64,000 nt of DNA. Source: Lentzea albida (GTDB lineage: Bacteria > Actinomycetota > Actinomycetes > Mycobacteriales > Pseudonocardiaceae). The stretch spans positions 1 through 64,000 of the forward strand of contig NZ_FOFV01000005.1 in NCBI RefSeq assembly GCF_900111005.1, in the 5' to 3' direction. Made by a program: the position numbers and the translations under genes. The notes under the pieces were generated by a model that did no database searches, was not told where the DNA came from, and saw nothing but the letters and a program-made list of their open reading frames with translations. The first letter of the stretch is position 1; every line of letters begins with the position of its first letter. Below, one piece after another: positions 16,710-24,409 of this stretch.

Positions 16710-17530
16710 CAGCTCTTGATGCCTCCGTGGAATCGGAACCCGTACCGCTTGTTCACGAACAGGTACAGCACGACCACCGGGATCGAGTACAGCAGCGAGA
16801 ACACCGGGATCACCGTCAGGTTGGCGCTGCCGCCCTCGTCGTACAGGGTGCGCAGCAGCACGGCCGCGGGCTGCTGGCCGACATCGCGCAGCAGCAGGAA
16901 CGGCAGCAGGAAGTTGCCCCACGCGTTGACGAACGCCCACACGAAGATCGTCGCGACACCGGGCCGCGCGACCGGCAGCACGACGTGGCTCAGCACCTGG
17001 CGGGGTGAGGCCCCGAACACCCGCGCCGACTCCTCGTACGACCGGGGCACGGCGTCCATGAAGTCCTTCAGGATGAAGATGGCCGCGGGCAACATGCCGC
17101 CCGCGATCACCAGCGCCGTCCCGAACTGCGAGTTGATCAGCCCGAGCTGGAGCATCATCACGAAGATCGGCACCATCGCGGCCGTGCCCGTGACGACCGA
17201 CGAGAGGAGCAACAGCAGGTACAGGAGCAGGTCCCGACCGGGAATCCGCACTCGGGACAACGCGTACGCCGCCAACGCGGCCAGCACTGTCGTCACGACC
17301 GTCGCAAGGACGCACAGCAACAACGAGTTCACCAACGACGTCAGCGCGTACGGGTGCTCGAACGTCGCCACGACGTTGCGGAAGGTCCAGTCCGGCCACC
17401 GCAGTCCCAGCCCGGGTTTCGAGTCGAACGGCGCGGAGGCGAGCCACAGCATCGGCACCGCGAAGAACGCCAGCACGAGCGTGACCAGCACGTAGAAGCC
17501 GATTCGCCGCACGATCCACAGTGGACTCAC
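16709..17530 (-). CDS. Sugar-type ABC permease (MalG-like)
   Basis: A 273-residue permease with about six helices and the contact loop ESARVFGASPRQVLSHVVLPVARPG (EAA motif). GTG 17530 overlaps the stop of the upstream permease as GTGA. Paired with the MalF-like permease at 17527-18393 and the ATPase at 15726. Confidence 0.92.
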   Translation of the reverse strand: MSPLWIVRRIGFYVLVTLVLAFFAVPMLWLASAPFDSKPGLGLRWPDWTFRNVVATFEHPYALTSLVNSLLLCVLATVVTTVLAALAAYALSRVRIPGRDLLLYLLLLLSSVVTGTAAMVPIFVMMLQLGLINSQFGTALVIAGGMLPAAIFILKDFMDAVPRSYEESARVFGASPRQVLSHVVLPVARPGVATIFVWAFVNAWGNFLLPFLLLRDVGQQPAAVLLRTLYDEGGSANLTVIPVFSLLYSIPVVVLYLFVNKRYGFRFHGGIKS

Positions 17531-18393
17531 GCTCGCCTCCGCAGAAGGCGCAGGTACACCAGGGCGATGGCGAGGTTGCCCACCAGCAACAGCATCGACA
17601 TCGCGGACGCGTAGCCGAGCTGCCCGCCTTCCAGGGCCTGCCGGTAGATCAGCACGGGCAGCACCTCGGACCGGTGGTTGGGCCCGCCGGCGGTCAGCAG
17701 GAACGGCGTGAAGTCGTTGGCCGTCCACAGGCTGATCAGCAGCGTGTTCGTCAGGACGTGCCCGCGGATGTGCGGGAACACCACGTCCCGCACGGTCTGC
17801 CACCCCGAGGCGCCCATCAGCCGCGCGGTCTCGAGCTGCGACGGCGGCACGGCGGCCAGCGCCGAGGTGTAGAGCAGCATCGAGAACGCCGTGCCGCGCC
17901 AGACGTTGAAGATGATCAGGCTCGTCATCGGGTACTGCACCAGCCACGCGGTCTGCGGCGAGCCGAGCAGCATGCCCAGCGTGCCGGTGTCGCGGCTCAG
18001 CACCGCGAACCACAGGTAGGCCACGACCGTGCCCGGCAGGATCCACGAGAGCAGCACGAGCCCCTCGACGGTCCGCCGCAGGCCGGGCCGCACCGTGCGC
18101 AGCAGCCACGCCAGTCCGAACCCGAGCAGGTTCTGGCCGATCACCGCCGACCCGAGCACGAACAACGCGGTGAGCCACAACGAGTTCGTGAACAACGGGT
18201 CGCGCACGGCCTCCACGACGTTGTCGAGCCCGACGACCTGCGGGTCGGCCGCGGCGGGCCCGGTCAGCTGGTAGTTCGTGATGCCGATGTAGAGCGTCCA
18301 CAGCGCCGGGAAGACCAGGAACACGCCGATGAGCAGGAGTGCGGGCGCGACGAAGCCGACCGCGCGCCGGACGCCCAGCCCGGAGCTATCCAA
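17527..18393 (-). CDS. Sugar-type ABC permease (MalF-like)
   Basis: A 288-residue permease with about six helices. The EAA loop is LETARLMGASGWQTVRDVVFPHIRG. The start is TTG 18393, with GAGGG five bases upstream; it overlaps the end of the binding-protein gene by eight bases, so translation is probably coupled. Confidence 0.9.
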   Translation of the reverse strand: MDSSGLGVRRAVGFVAPALLLIGVFLVFPALWTLYIGITNYQLTGPAAADPQVVGLDNVVEAVRDPLFTNSLWLTALFVLGSAVIGQNLLGFGLAWLLRTVRPGLRRTVEGLVLLSWILPGTVVAYLWFAVLSRDTGTLGMLLGSPQTAWLVQYPMTSLIIFNVWRGTAFSMLLYTSALAAVPPSQLETARLMGASGWQTVRDVVFPHIRGHVLTNTLLISLWTANDFTPFLLTAGGPNHRSEVLPVLIYRQALEGGQLGYASAMSMLLLVGNLAIALVYLRLLRRRA

Positions 18394-19765
18394 CGTTGCC
18401 CTCGCCGACGGCCTTCACCAGCGCCGCGCGGTAGGCCGTGGCGACATCGTCCGGGCTCCTGCCCGCCACGACGTCCGCCGTCGCCTGCTGCAACGCCGCC
18501 GAGACCTTGGGGTAGTCGGCGAGCCCCGGCCGGTACCGGGTGATCGGGAGGACCTTCTCCGCGATGAACGTCAGCATCGGATCGCCTTTGAGGACCTCGT
18601 CGTTGACGTCCTGCCGTTGCGTGAGCTGCGCCGTGCCCGCCAGCGACTCCTTGACGGCCTCGGCTGAGTTCAGGAACTGCAGGAACTCCCAGGCCTGCTT
18701 CGGGTACTGCGTGTTCGGGTTGATCACCCGCACGCCCCCGCCCGACATGCTGACGAAGTCCTGCCCGCCCACCCCGGCCCCGGACTGCTTCGCCGGGATC
18801 AGCGCCCACCCGACGGCGGCGTCGCGGTCGGCCATCTTCGCCACGCCGTTCTTCGGCTCCACCACGGAACGCCAGAAGTAGTCGCTCTCCAGCAGGATGC
18901 CGATCCTGTTCTCGCTGAACAGCTGGAACGACCGGTCGCGGCCCTTGGCCTCCTGCTGCAGCACGGGATCGCCGAGCCCGCCGCCGTAGACCTTCTGGTA
19001 CAACCCCAGAACGTCCTTCAGCTGCGCGGAATCCCCTTGCCACTTCCCGTTGTCGTAGATCGGCCTGCCGGTGCCGACGAGCGCGGGCAGCACGCCCTGC
19101 ATGGTGGTGGCCTCGCCCATCGCGCTGCCCGCGTTGAGCTGGACCGGCGTGACGCCGGGCAGCGCCTTGAGCTTCACGCCCGCGTCGAGGACGTCCTGCC
19201 AGCTGCGAGGTTGCCAGTCCGCGGGCAGCCCGGCCTGCGCGAACAGCTTCTTGTTGAAGAACAGCACGCGCCCGTCGGTGCCCATCGGGACGCCGTAGCG
19301 CTTGCCGTCGAACTCGCCGAGTCCCTGCACGGCCTTCGGGATCTGGTCCCAGCCGTCCCAGTCGGTGTTCCCGACGACGTCGGCGAGCGGCTTGACCTGC
19401 CCGGCCTGCGCGAACTCGCCGAGCCAGATGCCGTCGACCTCGATGACGTCGCCGCCACCACCGGTCTTGAGGTCGAGCGCGACCTTGGTCTTGAAGTCCT
19501 CGTCGCCGGCGCCGTTCTGCTCGAACCTGATGGTCGCGGTGACGCCTTTGGCCTTCTGCAGCTCGGTGAACTTCGGGATCACCCAGTTCTGGATCCAGTT
19601 CGCGCCCCGCGCGTTCTTCCCGCCGACCGCCGAGTTGGCGACGATCGTCAGCGTGATCTCCTTGGCGTCGGCGTTGCGCGCCTGATCACCGCCCTGCGTC
19701 CGCCCCAGACATCCCGCCAGCAGCCCGCACACCGCCAGCAGCCCGAACACCGTTGTCCGCCGCAT
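18386..19765 (-). CDS. Family 1 extracellular solute-binding lipoprotein
   Basis: A 459-residue binding lipoprotein. The signal ends at lipobox LLAGC. The mature protein matches family 1 solute-binding proteins: ARFxxNGAGDEDFKTKVALDL-type opening, YGVPMGTDGRVLFFNKKLF in the first lobe and AWEFLQFLNSAEAVK near the end. ATG 19765 is supported by GGGGAG upstream. First gene of a five-gene operon ending in a PhyH oxygenase. The ligand is probably a sugar or polyol; this is not shown by the sequence. Confidence 0.9.
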   Translation of the reverse strand: MRRTTVFGLLAVCGLLAGCLGRTQGGDQARNADAKEITLTIVANSAVGGKNARGANWIQNWVIPKFTELQKAKGVTATIRFEQNGAGDEDFKTKVALDLKTGGGGDVIEVDGIWLGEFAQAGQVKPLADVVGNTDWDGWDQIPKAVQGLGEFDGKRYGVPMGTDGRVLFFNKKLFAQAGLPADWQPRSWQDVLDAGVKLKALPGVTPVQLNAGSAMGEATTMQGVLPALVGTGRPIYDNGKWQGDSAQLKDVLGLYQKVYGGGLGDPVLQQEAKGRDRSFQLFSENRIGILLESDYFWRSVVEPKNGVAKMADRDAAVGWALIPAKQSGAGVGGQDFVSMSGGGVRVINPNTQYPKQAWEFLQFLNSAEAVKESLAGTAQLTQRQDVNDEVLKGDPMLTFIAEKVLPITRYRPGLADYPKVSAALQQATADVVAGRSPDDVATAYRAALVKAVGEGNVG

Positions 19766-19837
19766 CCGTGATCTCCCCACCGAGAGCACCAGCTGGTACG
19801 TCACCCTCCAACCTGGCACCCGATCACGGCGGCCACA

Positions 19838-19866
19838 AGGTCTGGCCGGGTCACGCGGCCAGACCT
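19838..19866 (-). terminator. Hairpin after pdxY
   Basis: AGGTCTGGCCG (19838-19848) pairs perfectly with CGGCCAGACCT (19856-19866) around a seven-base loop. It starts 11 bases beyond the pdxY stop on the pdxY strand and separates it from the ABC operon. Confidence 0.72.
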
Positions 19867-19876
19867 GACGGCATCG

Positions 19877-20728
19877 TCAGCGCACCTGCTCGGCCTTGAA
19901 CTGCATCCGCGGCGAGGCGTAGAACTCCTGGGCCTGCACGAGCCGCAGCTCGCGCTCACCGGAGCGGTAGGTGAGGTCGATCAGGTCGAAGACGCTCGAC
20001 GCCGTGCGCTCCAGCGCCACCGCCGCGTCCTTCGTCTGCACGTAGTGGGCGGTGAACAGCGCCGCCGTGACGTCGCCGGACCCGTTCGCCTTGAACGGCA
20101 GGTGCGGGGTGCTCACGACCCACGCGCCGGCGTCGGCCACGACGAGCATCTCGATCGTGCCCTCCTCGCGGTCCGGCCGCTCGACGCTCGTGACGAGCAC
20201 GGTCGACGGGCCCATGTCCCGCGCGAGGTCGGCCGACACGAGGGTGGACTCGATGCTCGCCGGCTCGGTGCCGGTGAGGAACCCGAGCTCGAACTGGTTC
20301 GGCGTGATGATGTCGGCGACCGGCACGACCTTGTCGCGCAGCAGCACGGGGATCTCGGGGGCGACGAAGCAGCCGGACTTGGCGTTGCCCATCACCGGGT
20401 CGCACGCGTAGACCGCCGCCGGGTTCGCGGCCTTCACCCTGCGCACCGCGTCGATGATCACGTCGGCGATGCCCGCCCCGCCCTGGTAGCCGGACAGCAC
20501 GGCGTCGACCTGGGGGAACACCCCGCGCTCCTCGACCCCGAGCAGGATCTCGGCGACGTCGGACGGCGGGAGGAGCGGCCCGCGCCAGGCGCCGTACCCG
20601 GTGTGGTTGGAGAACGCCACCGTGGGGATCGGGACGACCTCGACCCCGATGCGCTGCAGCGGGAAGACGGCCGCGGAGTTCCCGACGTGGCCGTGGGCGA
20701 CGACGGACTGGATGGACAGAACCTTCAT
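19877..20728 (-). CDS. pdxY: Pyridoxal kinase
   Basis: A 283-residue pyridoxal kinase of the ribokinase-like fold that makes pyridoxal 5'-phosphate in the salvage pathway. Motifs are LSIQSVVAHGHVGNSAAVFP at the N-terminus, AVYACDPVMGN, IITPNQFELGFLTG and the phosphate-binding KANGSGDVTAALF with the catalytic Asp. Full length for the family. ATG 20728 lies six bases after a TAGGCT -10 and has no ribosome site, so a leaderless mRNA is likely. It is divergent from the beta-lactamase gene across only 25 bases. Confidence 0.93.
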   Translation of the reverse strand: MKVLSIQSVVAHGHVGNSAAVFPLQRIGVEVVPIPTVAFSNHTGYGAWRGPLLPPSDVAEILLGVEERGVFPQVDAVLSGYQGGAGIADVIIDAVRRVKAANPAAVYACDPVMGNAKSGCFVAPEIPVLLRDKVVPVADIITPNQFELGFLTGTEPASIESTLVSADLARDMGPSTVLVTSVERPDREEGTIEMLVVADAGAWVVSTPHLPFKANGSGDVTAALFTAHYVQTKDAAVALERTASSVFDLIDLTYRSGERELRLVQAQEFYASPRMQFKAEQVR

Positions 20729-20733
20729 CCGGC

Positions 20734-20748
20734 CAGCCTAATAGGCTG
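20734..20748. promoter_or_regulatory. Palindromic bidirectional -10 element, pdxY/beta-lactamase
   Basis: CAGCCTAATAGGCTG is a 15-base palindrome centred in a 25-base divergent gap. Each strand reads TAGGCT (plus 20742-20747, minus 20740-20735), and on each side exactly six bases separate the hexamer from the start codon. This fits two back-to-back -10 elements giving leaderless transcripts both ways. Confidence 0.65.
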
Positions 20749-20753
20749 AACGG

Positions 20754-21647
20754 GTGGCCGATCGACGCGCAGTCCTGAAGACCCTGGCCCTGCTCCCCCT
20801 CGCCGGCTGCGCCGCACCGCAGGTGACCGAGCCCGTGCGACCGGTCAGCCCGACGACCACCAGCGCCGCGCCCGTGCGGCACGACGCGTTGGTCGACCTC
20901 GAGAAGAAGTTCGACGCACGGCTGGGCGTCTTCGCGACGGGCGGCAGGGGGACGGTCGAGCACCGGGCCGACGAGCGGTTCGCGTTCTGCTCGACGTTCA
21001 AGGGCCTGGCCGCGGCCGCGGTGCTGCACCGCAACCCGATGGCGCACCTGGACACCGTCGTCACCTACACCGAGGCCGAGCTGATGAAGAGCTCGGCGAT
21101 CACCAGGCAGCACGTCCGGACGGGCATGAAGCTGCGCGACCTGTGCGACGCCGCCGTCCGGTACAGCGACGGCACGGCGGGCAACCTGCTGCTGCGCGAG
21201 GCCGGCGGCCCCGCGGCGCTCACCGGTTACCTGCGCGAACTCGGCGACACCGAGACCAGGGTCGACCGGATCGAGCCGGACCTCACCTCGGCCGTTCCCG
21301 GCGACCCGCGCGACACCGCCACCCCGCGCTCGCTCGGCACGGACTACCGGCGGCTCGTGCTGGGCGACGCCCTGGAGCCGCCGAAGCGGGACTTCCTCGT
21401 GGACCTGCTGGAACGCTCGGTCACCGGCGCCAAGCGCGTCCGGGCGGGGGTGCCGGAGGGCAGCAGGGTCGCGAGCAAGACGGGTACCGGCTCGTACGGC
21501 ACCGTCAACGACATCGCGATCGTGTGGCCGCCTTCAGGCGAGCCGCTGCTGATCGCGATCATGTCGAGCAAGGCGTCCGCGGACGCCGAGTACGACGAGG
21601 CGCTCGTCGCCGAAGCCACCGCCTACGTCGTCCAGACCCTCACCTGA
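20754..21647 (+). CDS. bla: Class A beta-lactamase, predicted Tat lipoprotein
   Basis: A 297-residue class A serine beta-lactamase. The active site is S80-T-F-K83 (Ambler S70-x-x-K), YSDG (Ambler 130-132, Gly in place of Asn as in mycobacterial BlaC), EPDLT (Glu166 kept, position 170 Thr instead of Asn) and SKTGTG. The N-terminus DRRAVLK followed by LAGC combines a twin-arginine-like motif with a lipobox, suggesting a folded export route and a lipid anchor. GTG 20754 is leaderless (TAGGCT six bases upstream). Spectrum cannot be predicted. Confidence 0.9.
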   Translation: MADRRAVLKTLALLPLAGCAAPQVTEPVRPVSPTTTSAAPVRHDALVDLEKKFDARLGVFATGGRGTVEHRADERFAFCSTFKGLAAAAVLHRNPMAHLDTVVTYTEAELMKSSAITRQHVRTGMKLRDLCDAAVRYSDGTAGNLLLREAGGPAALTGYLRELGDTETRVDRIEPDLTSAVPGDPRDTATPRSLGTDYRRLVLGDALEPPKRDFLVDLLERSVTGAKRVRAGVPEGSRVASKTGTGSYGTVNDIAIVWPPSGEPLLIAIMSSKASADAEYDEALVAEATAYVVQTLT

Positions 21648-22041
21648 CGGACGAGACGTCCGCCCACACGGTCTTCGAGTCGGGGAACCGGTTGTGCCCC
21701 CACACCTGCGCCAGGCCGTTGACCAGCAGCAGTCCGCGCTGGCGGCGGCCGAGGAACCCGATCCGCCCCAACTGCGGGAACCTGCCGGGCGTCCCGTCGT
21801 CGACCTCGACCCGCACCACCTCGCGTTCGGGCAGGCGGAGGATGCGCGCACTGCGCCGCGGGGCGGCGTGGTGGTAGGCGTTGCTCACGAGCTCCGTCGC
21901 CACGACCATCACGTCGACCACGACGTTCTCGTGCAGTCCTCTCAACAGGCGGCGCACCTCCGCCCGCACGTCCGCGAGCGGCAGGACACCTTCCGGTAGG
22001 ACGAGGTCCACTCGTTCGCTGGACCGTCCTGCAATACCCAT
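21640..22041 (-). CDS. RsbW-like ATP-binding regulatory protein
   Basis: A 133-residue protein with one histidine-kinase-like ATPase domain (HATPase_c_2), as in anti-sigma kinases and Streptomyces regulators. The N box is ATELVSNAYHHA; G boxes are VDDGTPGRFPQLG and QRGLLLVNGLAQVWG. ATG 22041 is chosen because GGGGAG lies six bases upstream; ATG 22047 is too close to it. A paralogue lies immediately upstream. No sigma factor or antagonist gene is adjacent, so the partner is unknown. Confidence 0.82.
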   Translation of the reverse strand: MGIAGRSSERVDLVLPEGVLPLADVRAEVRRLLRGLHENVVVDVMVVATELVSNAYHHAAPRRSARILRLPEREVVRVEVDDGTPGRFPQLGRIGFLGRRQRGLLLVNGLAQVWGHNRFPDSKTVWADVSSVR

Positions 22042-22123
22042 CAGCATCTCCCCGCGCCCCGTTCGTACGGGGCAGGAGGTTCCATACCCCGGAGCGCGCA
22101 CGTTGAAACCTCGCGAACTTCGC

Positions 22124-22519
22124 TCACGTCGTCCTCGGCAGGTCAGCCCACACCACGGTGCCGCCGTGGGCCCTGTCCACGCCCCACCGGTCCGACAACC
22201 GGGCCACCAGGACCAGGCCGTACCCGCGCTGGGGGCGGGACACCTTGCGCAACGGCGGGTGGGCACGGGCGTCGTGTGCGATCTCGACGCGGATCTTCTT
22301 GATTTCCACGACCACGCGCAGGAACGACGGTTCCGACGTGTACCGGTACGCGTTGCTGACCAGTTCGTTGACCACCAGCAGCACGTCAGCGACCGCGTCG
22401 GCGTCCTCGCCCATCAGCTCCAGCCGCACCCAACGACGGACGGCTGCGAGTGACGGCCTTTGCCTGCCCAGTGGCAGATCCGCCGCCTCGCCCGTCCTGG
22501 CTGCCTGGTCGCGAGCCAA
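22124..22519 (-). CDS. RsbW-like ATP-binding regulatory protein (paralogue)
   Basis: A 131-residue HATPase_c_2 protein. VVNELVSNAYRYT is the N box and RPQRGYGLVLVARLSDRWG the G2 region; the G1 box is less typical (HDARAHPPLRK). The start is TTG 22519 with GAGGAG four bases before it. Upstream, GTTT-N16-GGGTAA resembles a SigB-group promoter, consistent with a stress-regulatory role. It may form an operon with the next gene, 82 bases downstream. Confidence 0.8.
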   Translation of the reverse strand: MARDQAARTGEAADLPLGRQRPSLAAVRRWVRLELMGEDADAVADVLLVVNELVSNAYRYTSEPSFLRVVVEIKKIRVEIAHDARAHPPLRKVSRPQRGYGLVLVARLSDRWGVDRAHGGTVVWADLPRTT

Positions 22520-22555
22520 ACCGCTCCTCGGTCAGTTGATCAGTTCGGGCGCGGG

Positions 22556-22581
22556 TTACCCCGTTGCATCGAACGCCAAAC
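22556..22581 (-). promoter_or_regulatory. SigB-group-like promoter
   Basis: On the minus strand GTTT (22581-22578) and GGGTAA (22561-22556) are separated by 16 bases, close to the actinobacterial SigB-family pattern GTTT-N14-16-GGGTAT. It lies 37 bases before the TTG start of the RsbW-like gene. Confidence 0.45.
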
Positions 22582-22644
22582 CAACCCTTTCGTTCATCGA
22601 GATCCTCTACCCTCACGGCTCCGCCGCAACTCCAGGGGGAACGC

Positions 22645-23823
22645 GTGCCCAGATCCTTGCCGCCGGTGCTGGCCGCCGTGCTGGTCGCCTACTCGGTGCA
22701 CCAGGTGCTGAGCGCCCTGAGCGCTCCCGTGGTCAGCGTGCTCTCCCTGACCACGTCCCAGCTGGGACTGGTGTTGTCGATCGCCTCCGTGACGATCGCG
22801 GTGGCGAGCCCGGTCTGGGGAGTGCTGGTCGACGCCGTCGGCGTGCGTCCGGTGCTGCTCGTCGGCCTGGGCCTGTGCGTGGTGGGGTCGGCCGGTTTCG
22901 CCGTCGCGGTGACGTCCGGCGCCGACGAGACGCTGACCGGTGACGTGGCGTTCGCGTTCGTGCTGGTGTTCCGCAGCGTGCTGTTCTCCGCGGGCCTCGC
23001 CTCGGTGCTCGTCGGGGCGCTCGCCGTCGCGGGCCTCTCGACCAGCGGGGAGACCGAGCGCACCAGGGCCGTCGGCTTCGTCGGAGCGGCCCAGGGAGTC
23101 GCGGTGCTGCTCGGGCCGGTCCTCGGTGGGGCGCTCACGGTCGCGTCGCTCGCGTTGCCGCTGTACGTGGCGCCCGTGCTCGCGCTGCTGGCCGCGTTCG
23201 TCGTCTTCAGCGCGCTGAAGCCTCCCACCGTGACGCAGGAGCAGGTGCGGTTCCGCCCGGCGGAGGTGGTGCCCGCGTTCGGTGCCGGCTTCTTCCTCTA
23301 CCTGTCGCTCGCGGTGGTGCAGGCCGTCGTCGTGTACCTGGCCGCCGACCGGCTCGACACCCGTGTCGGGCCCGGCTCCATCGAGAGCCTGCTGTTCGCG
23401 TCCGGCATCGGGTTCCTCGTGGCGCAGGGCCTGCTGGTGCCGTTGCTGAAGTGGTCCCCCGCCCGACTGCTGCTGGTCGGCGGGCCGCTCGCGCTGGCCG
23501 GGTACGCCCTCATGGCGTTCGCACCGTCGACCGCCCTCATGGCGTTGGCGTTCCTGGTGGTGTCGCTGGGCGTCGGCCTCGCGGTCACCGGGTTCGGCGC
23601 GGCGGCCTCGCTGGGGGTGGGATCGCGGCGCCAGGGTCTGGTGGCCGGACTGGTCACGGCGGTGAGCGGGCTGGCGTTCCTCGGCGGACCGGTGCTGAGC
23701 GCGGTGCTCCACGAGGTGGAGCCGCTCGCGCCGGTGCTCCTCGCCGGCGCGGCCGCGCTGGTCGCGACGGGTCTGGCGGTCGTCCCCGCGCTGGTCCGGT
23801 CCGAAACGAGTCTGCCGAACTGA
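22645..23823 (+). CDS. MFS transporter
   Basis: A 392-residue MFS permease with about twelve helices. The loop after helix 2 reads WGVLVDAVGVRPVLLVG (motif A, D-x-x-G-x-R). GTG 22645 has AGGGGGA upstream. The function is unassigned: drug or metabolite efflux is the usual role of this type. It stands alone between the RsbW-like genes and the CopC gene, which begins 25 bases after its stop. Confidence 0.82.
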   Translation: MPRSLPPVLAAVLVAYSVHQVLSALSAPVVSVLSLTTSQLGLVLSIASVTIAVASPVWGVLVDAVGVRPVLLVGLGLCVVGSAGFAVAVTSGADETLTGDVAFAFVLVFRSVLFSAGLASVLVGALAVAGLSTSGETERTRAVGFVGAAQGVAVLLGPVLGGALTVASLALPLYVAPVLALLAAFVVFSALKPPTVTQEQVRFRPAEVVPAFGAGFFLYLSLAVVQAVVVYLAADRLDTRVGPGSIESLLFASGIGFLVAQGLLVPLLKWSPARLLLVGGPLALAGYALMAFAPSTALMALAFLVVSLGVGLAVTGFGAAASLGVGSRRQGLVAGLVTAVSGLAFLGGPVLSAVLHEVEPLAPVLLAGAAALVATGLAVVPALVRSETSLPN

Positions 23824-23848
23824 TCGACACAGCCACTACGCTGCGCAA

Positions 23849-24409
23849 GTGACGCGTTACTTCAGCGCGCTCGTGCTGGCCCTGCTGACCGCGACGGCCT
23901 TCGTCGTCCCCGCACAGGCCCACGCCGAGCTCAAGAGCAGCAACCCGGCCTCCGGCGCGACCCTGGACGCCCCGCCCAAGACCGTCGAGCTGGTGTTCAG
24001 CGAGTCGATCAGCCTGCCGGACGGTGACGCGATCACCATCACGGGAGCGGACGGCACCAAGGTGCCGGTCACCCAGGCGAACGCCGTCGACTCCACGATC
24101 ACGGCGACGATCGACGCGTCCGCGGCGAAGTCGGGCGTGCACACCGTCGACTGGGCGGCCAAGTCCGCCGACGGCGACACCGTCACGGGCAAGTTCACGT
24201 TCACGATGACCGTCGCGGCGCAGACCTCCTCCTCGGCCGCCGCCCCGACGACGACCACGACGAGCGCGGCGACGTCGACCGCTCCCCCGGCGGCCGCGGC
24301 CGAGGAGTCAGGTGGCGTGCCGATCTGGGTGTGGCTGCTGGTCGCGCTCGTGGTGGTCGTCGGCGTGATCCTGCTGGTCCGCCGCCGCAAGCCCGCCGAG
24401 ACGCCCTAG
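23849..24409 (+). CDS. copC: CopC-domain copper-binding protein, membrane-anchored
   Basis: A 186-residue protein with a signal peptide ending AQA, so the mature protein begins with His25, the N-terminal copper ligand of CopC proteins. The beta-barrel follows (HAELKSSNPASGATLDAPPKTVELVFSE ... GVHTVDWAAKSADGDTVTGKF in the original order). A Thr/Ala-rich linker leads to one C-terminal helix and a basic tail, anchoring it outside the membrane. GTG 23849 is leaderless: TACGCT is six bases upstream. No CopD is adjacent. The last 102 bases overlap the convergent sigma-factor gene. Confidence 0.9.
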   Translation: MTRYFSALVLALLTATAFVVPAQAHAELKSSNPASGATLDAPPKTVELVFSESISLPDGDAITITGADGTKVPVTQANAVDSTITATIDASAAKSGVHTVDWAAKSADGDTVTGKFTFTMTVAAQTSSSAAAPTTTTTSAATSTAPPAAAAEESGGVPIWVWLLVALVVVVGVILLVRRRKPAETP

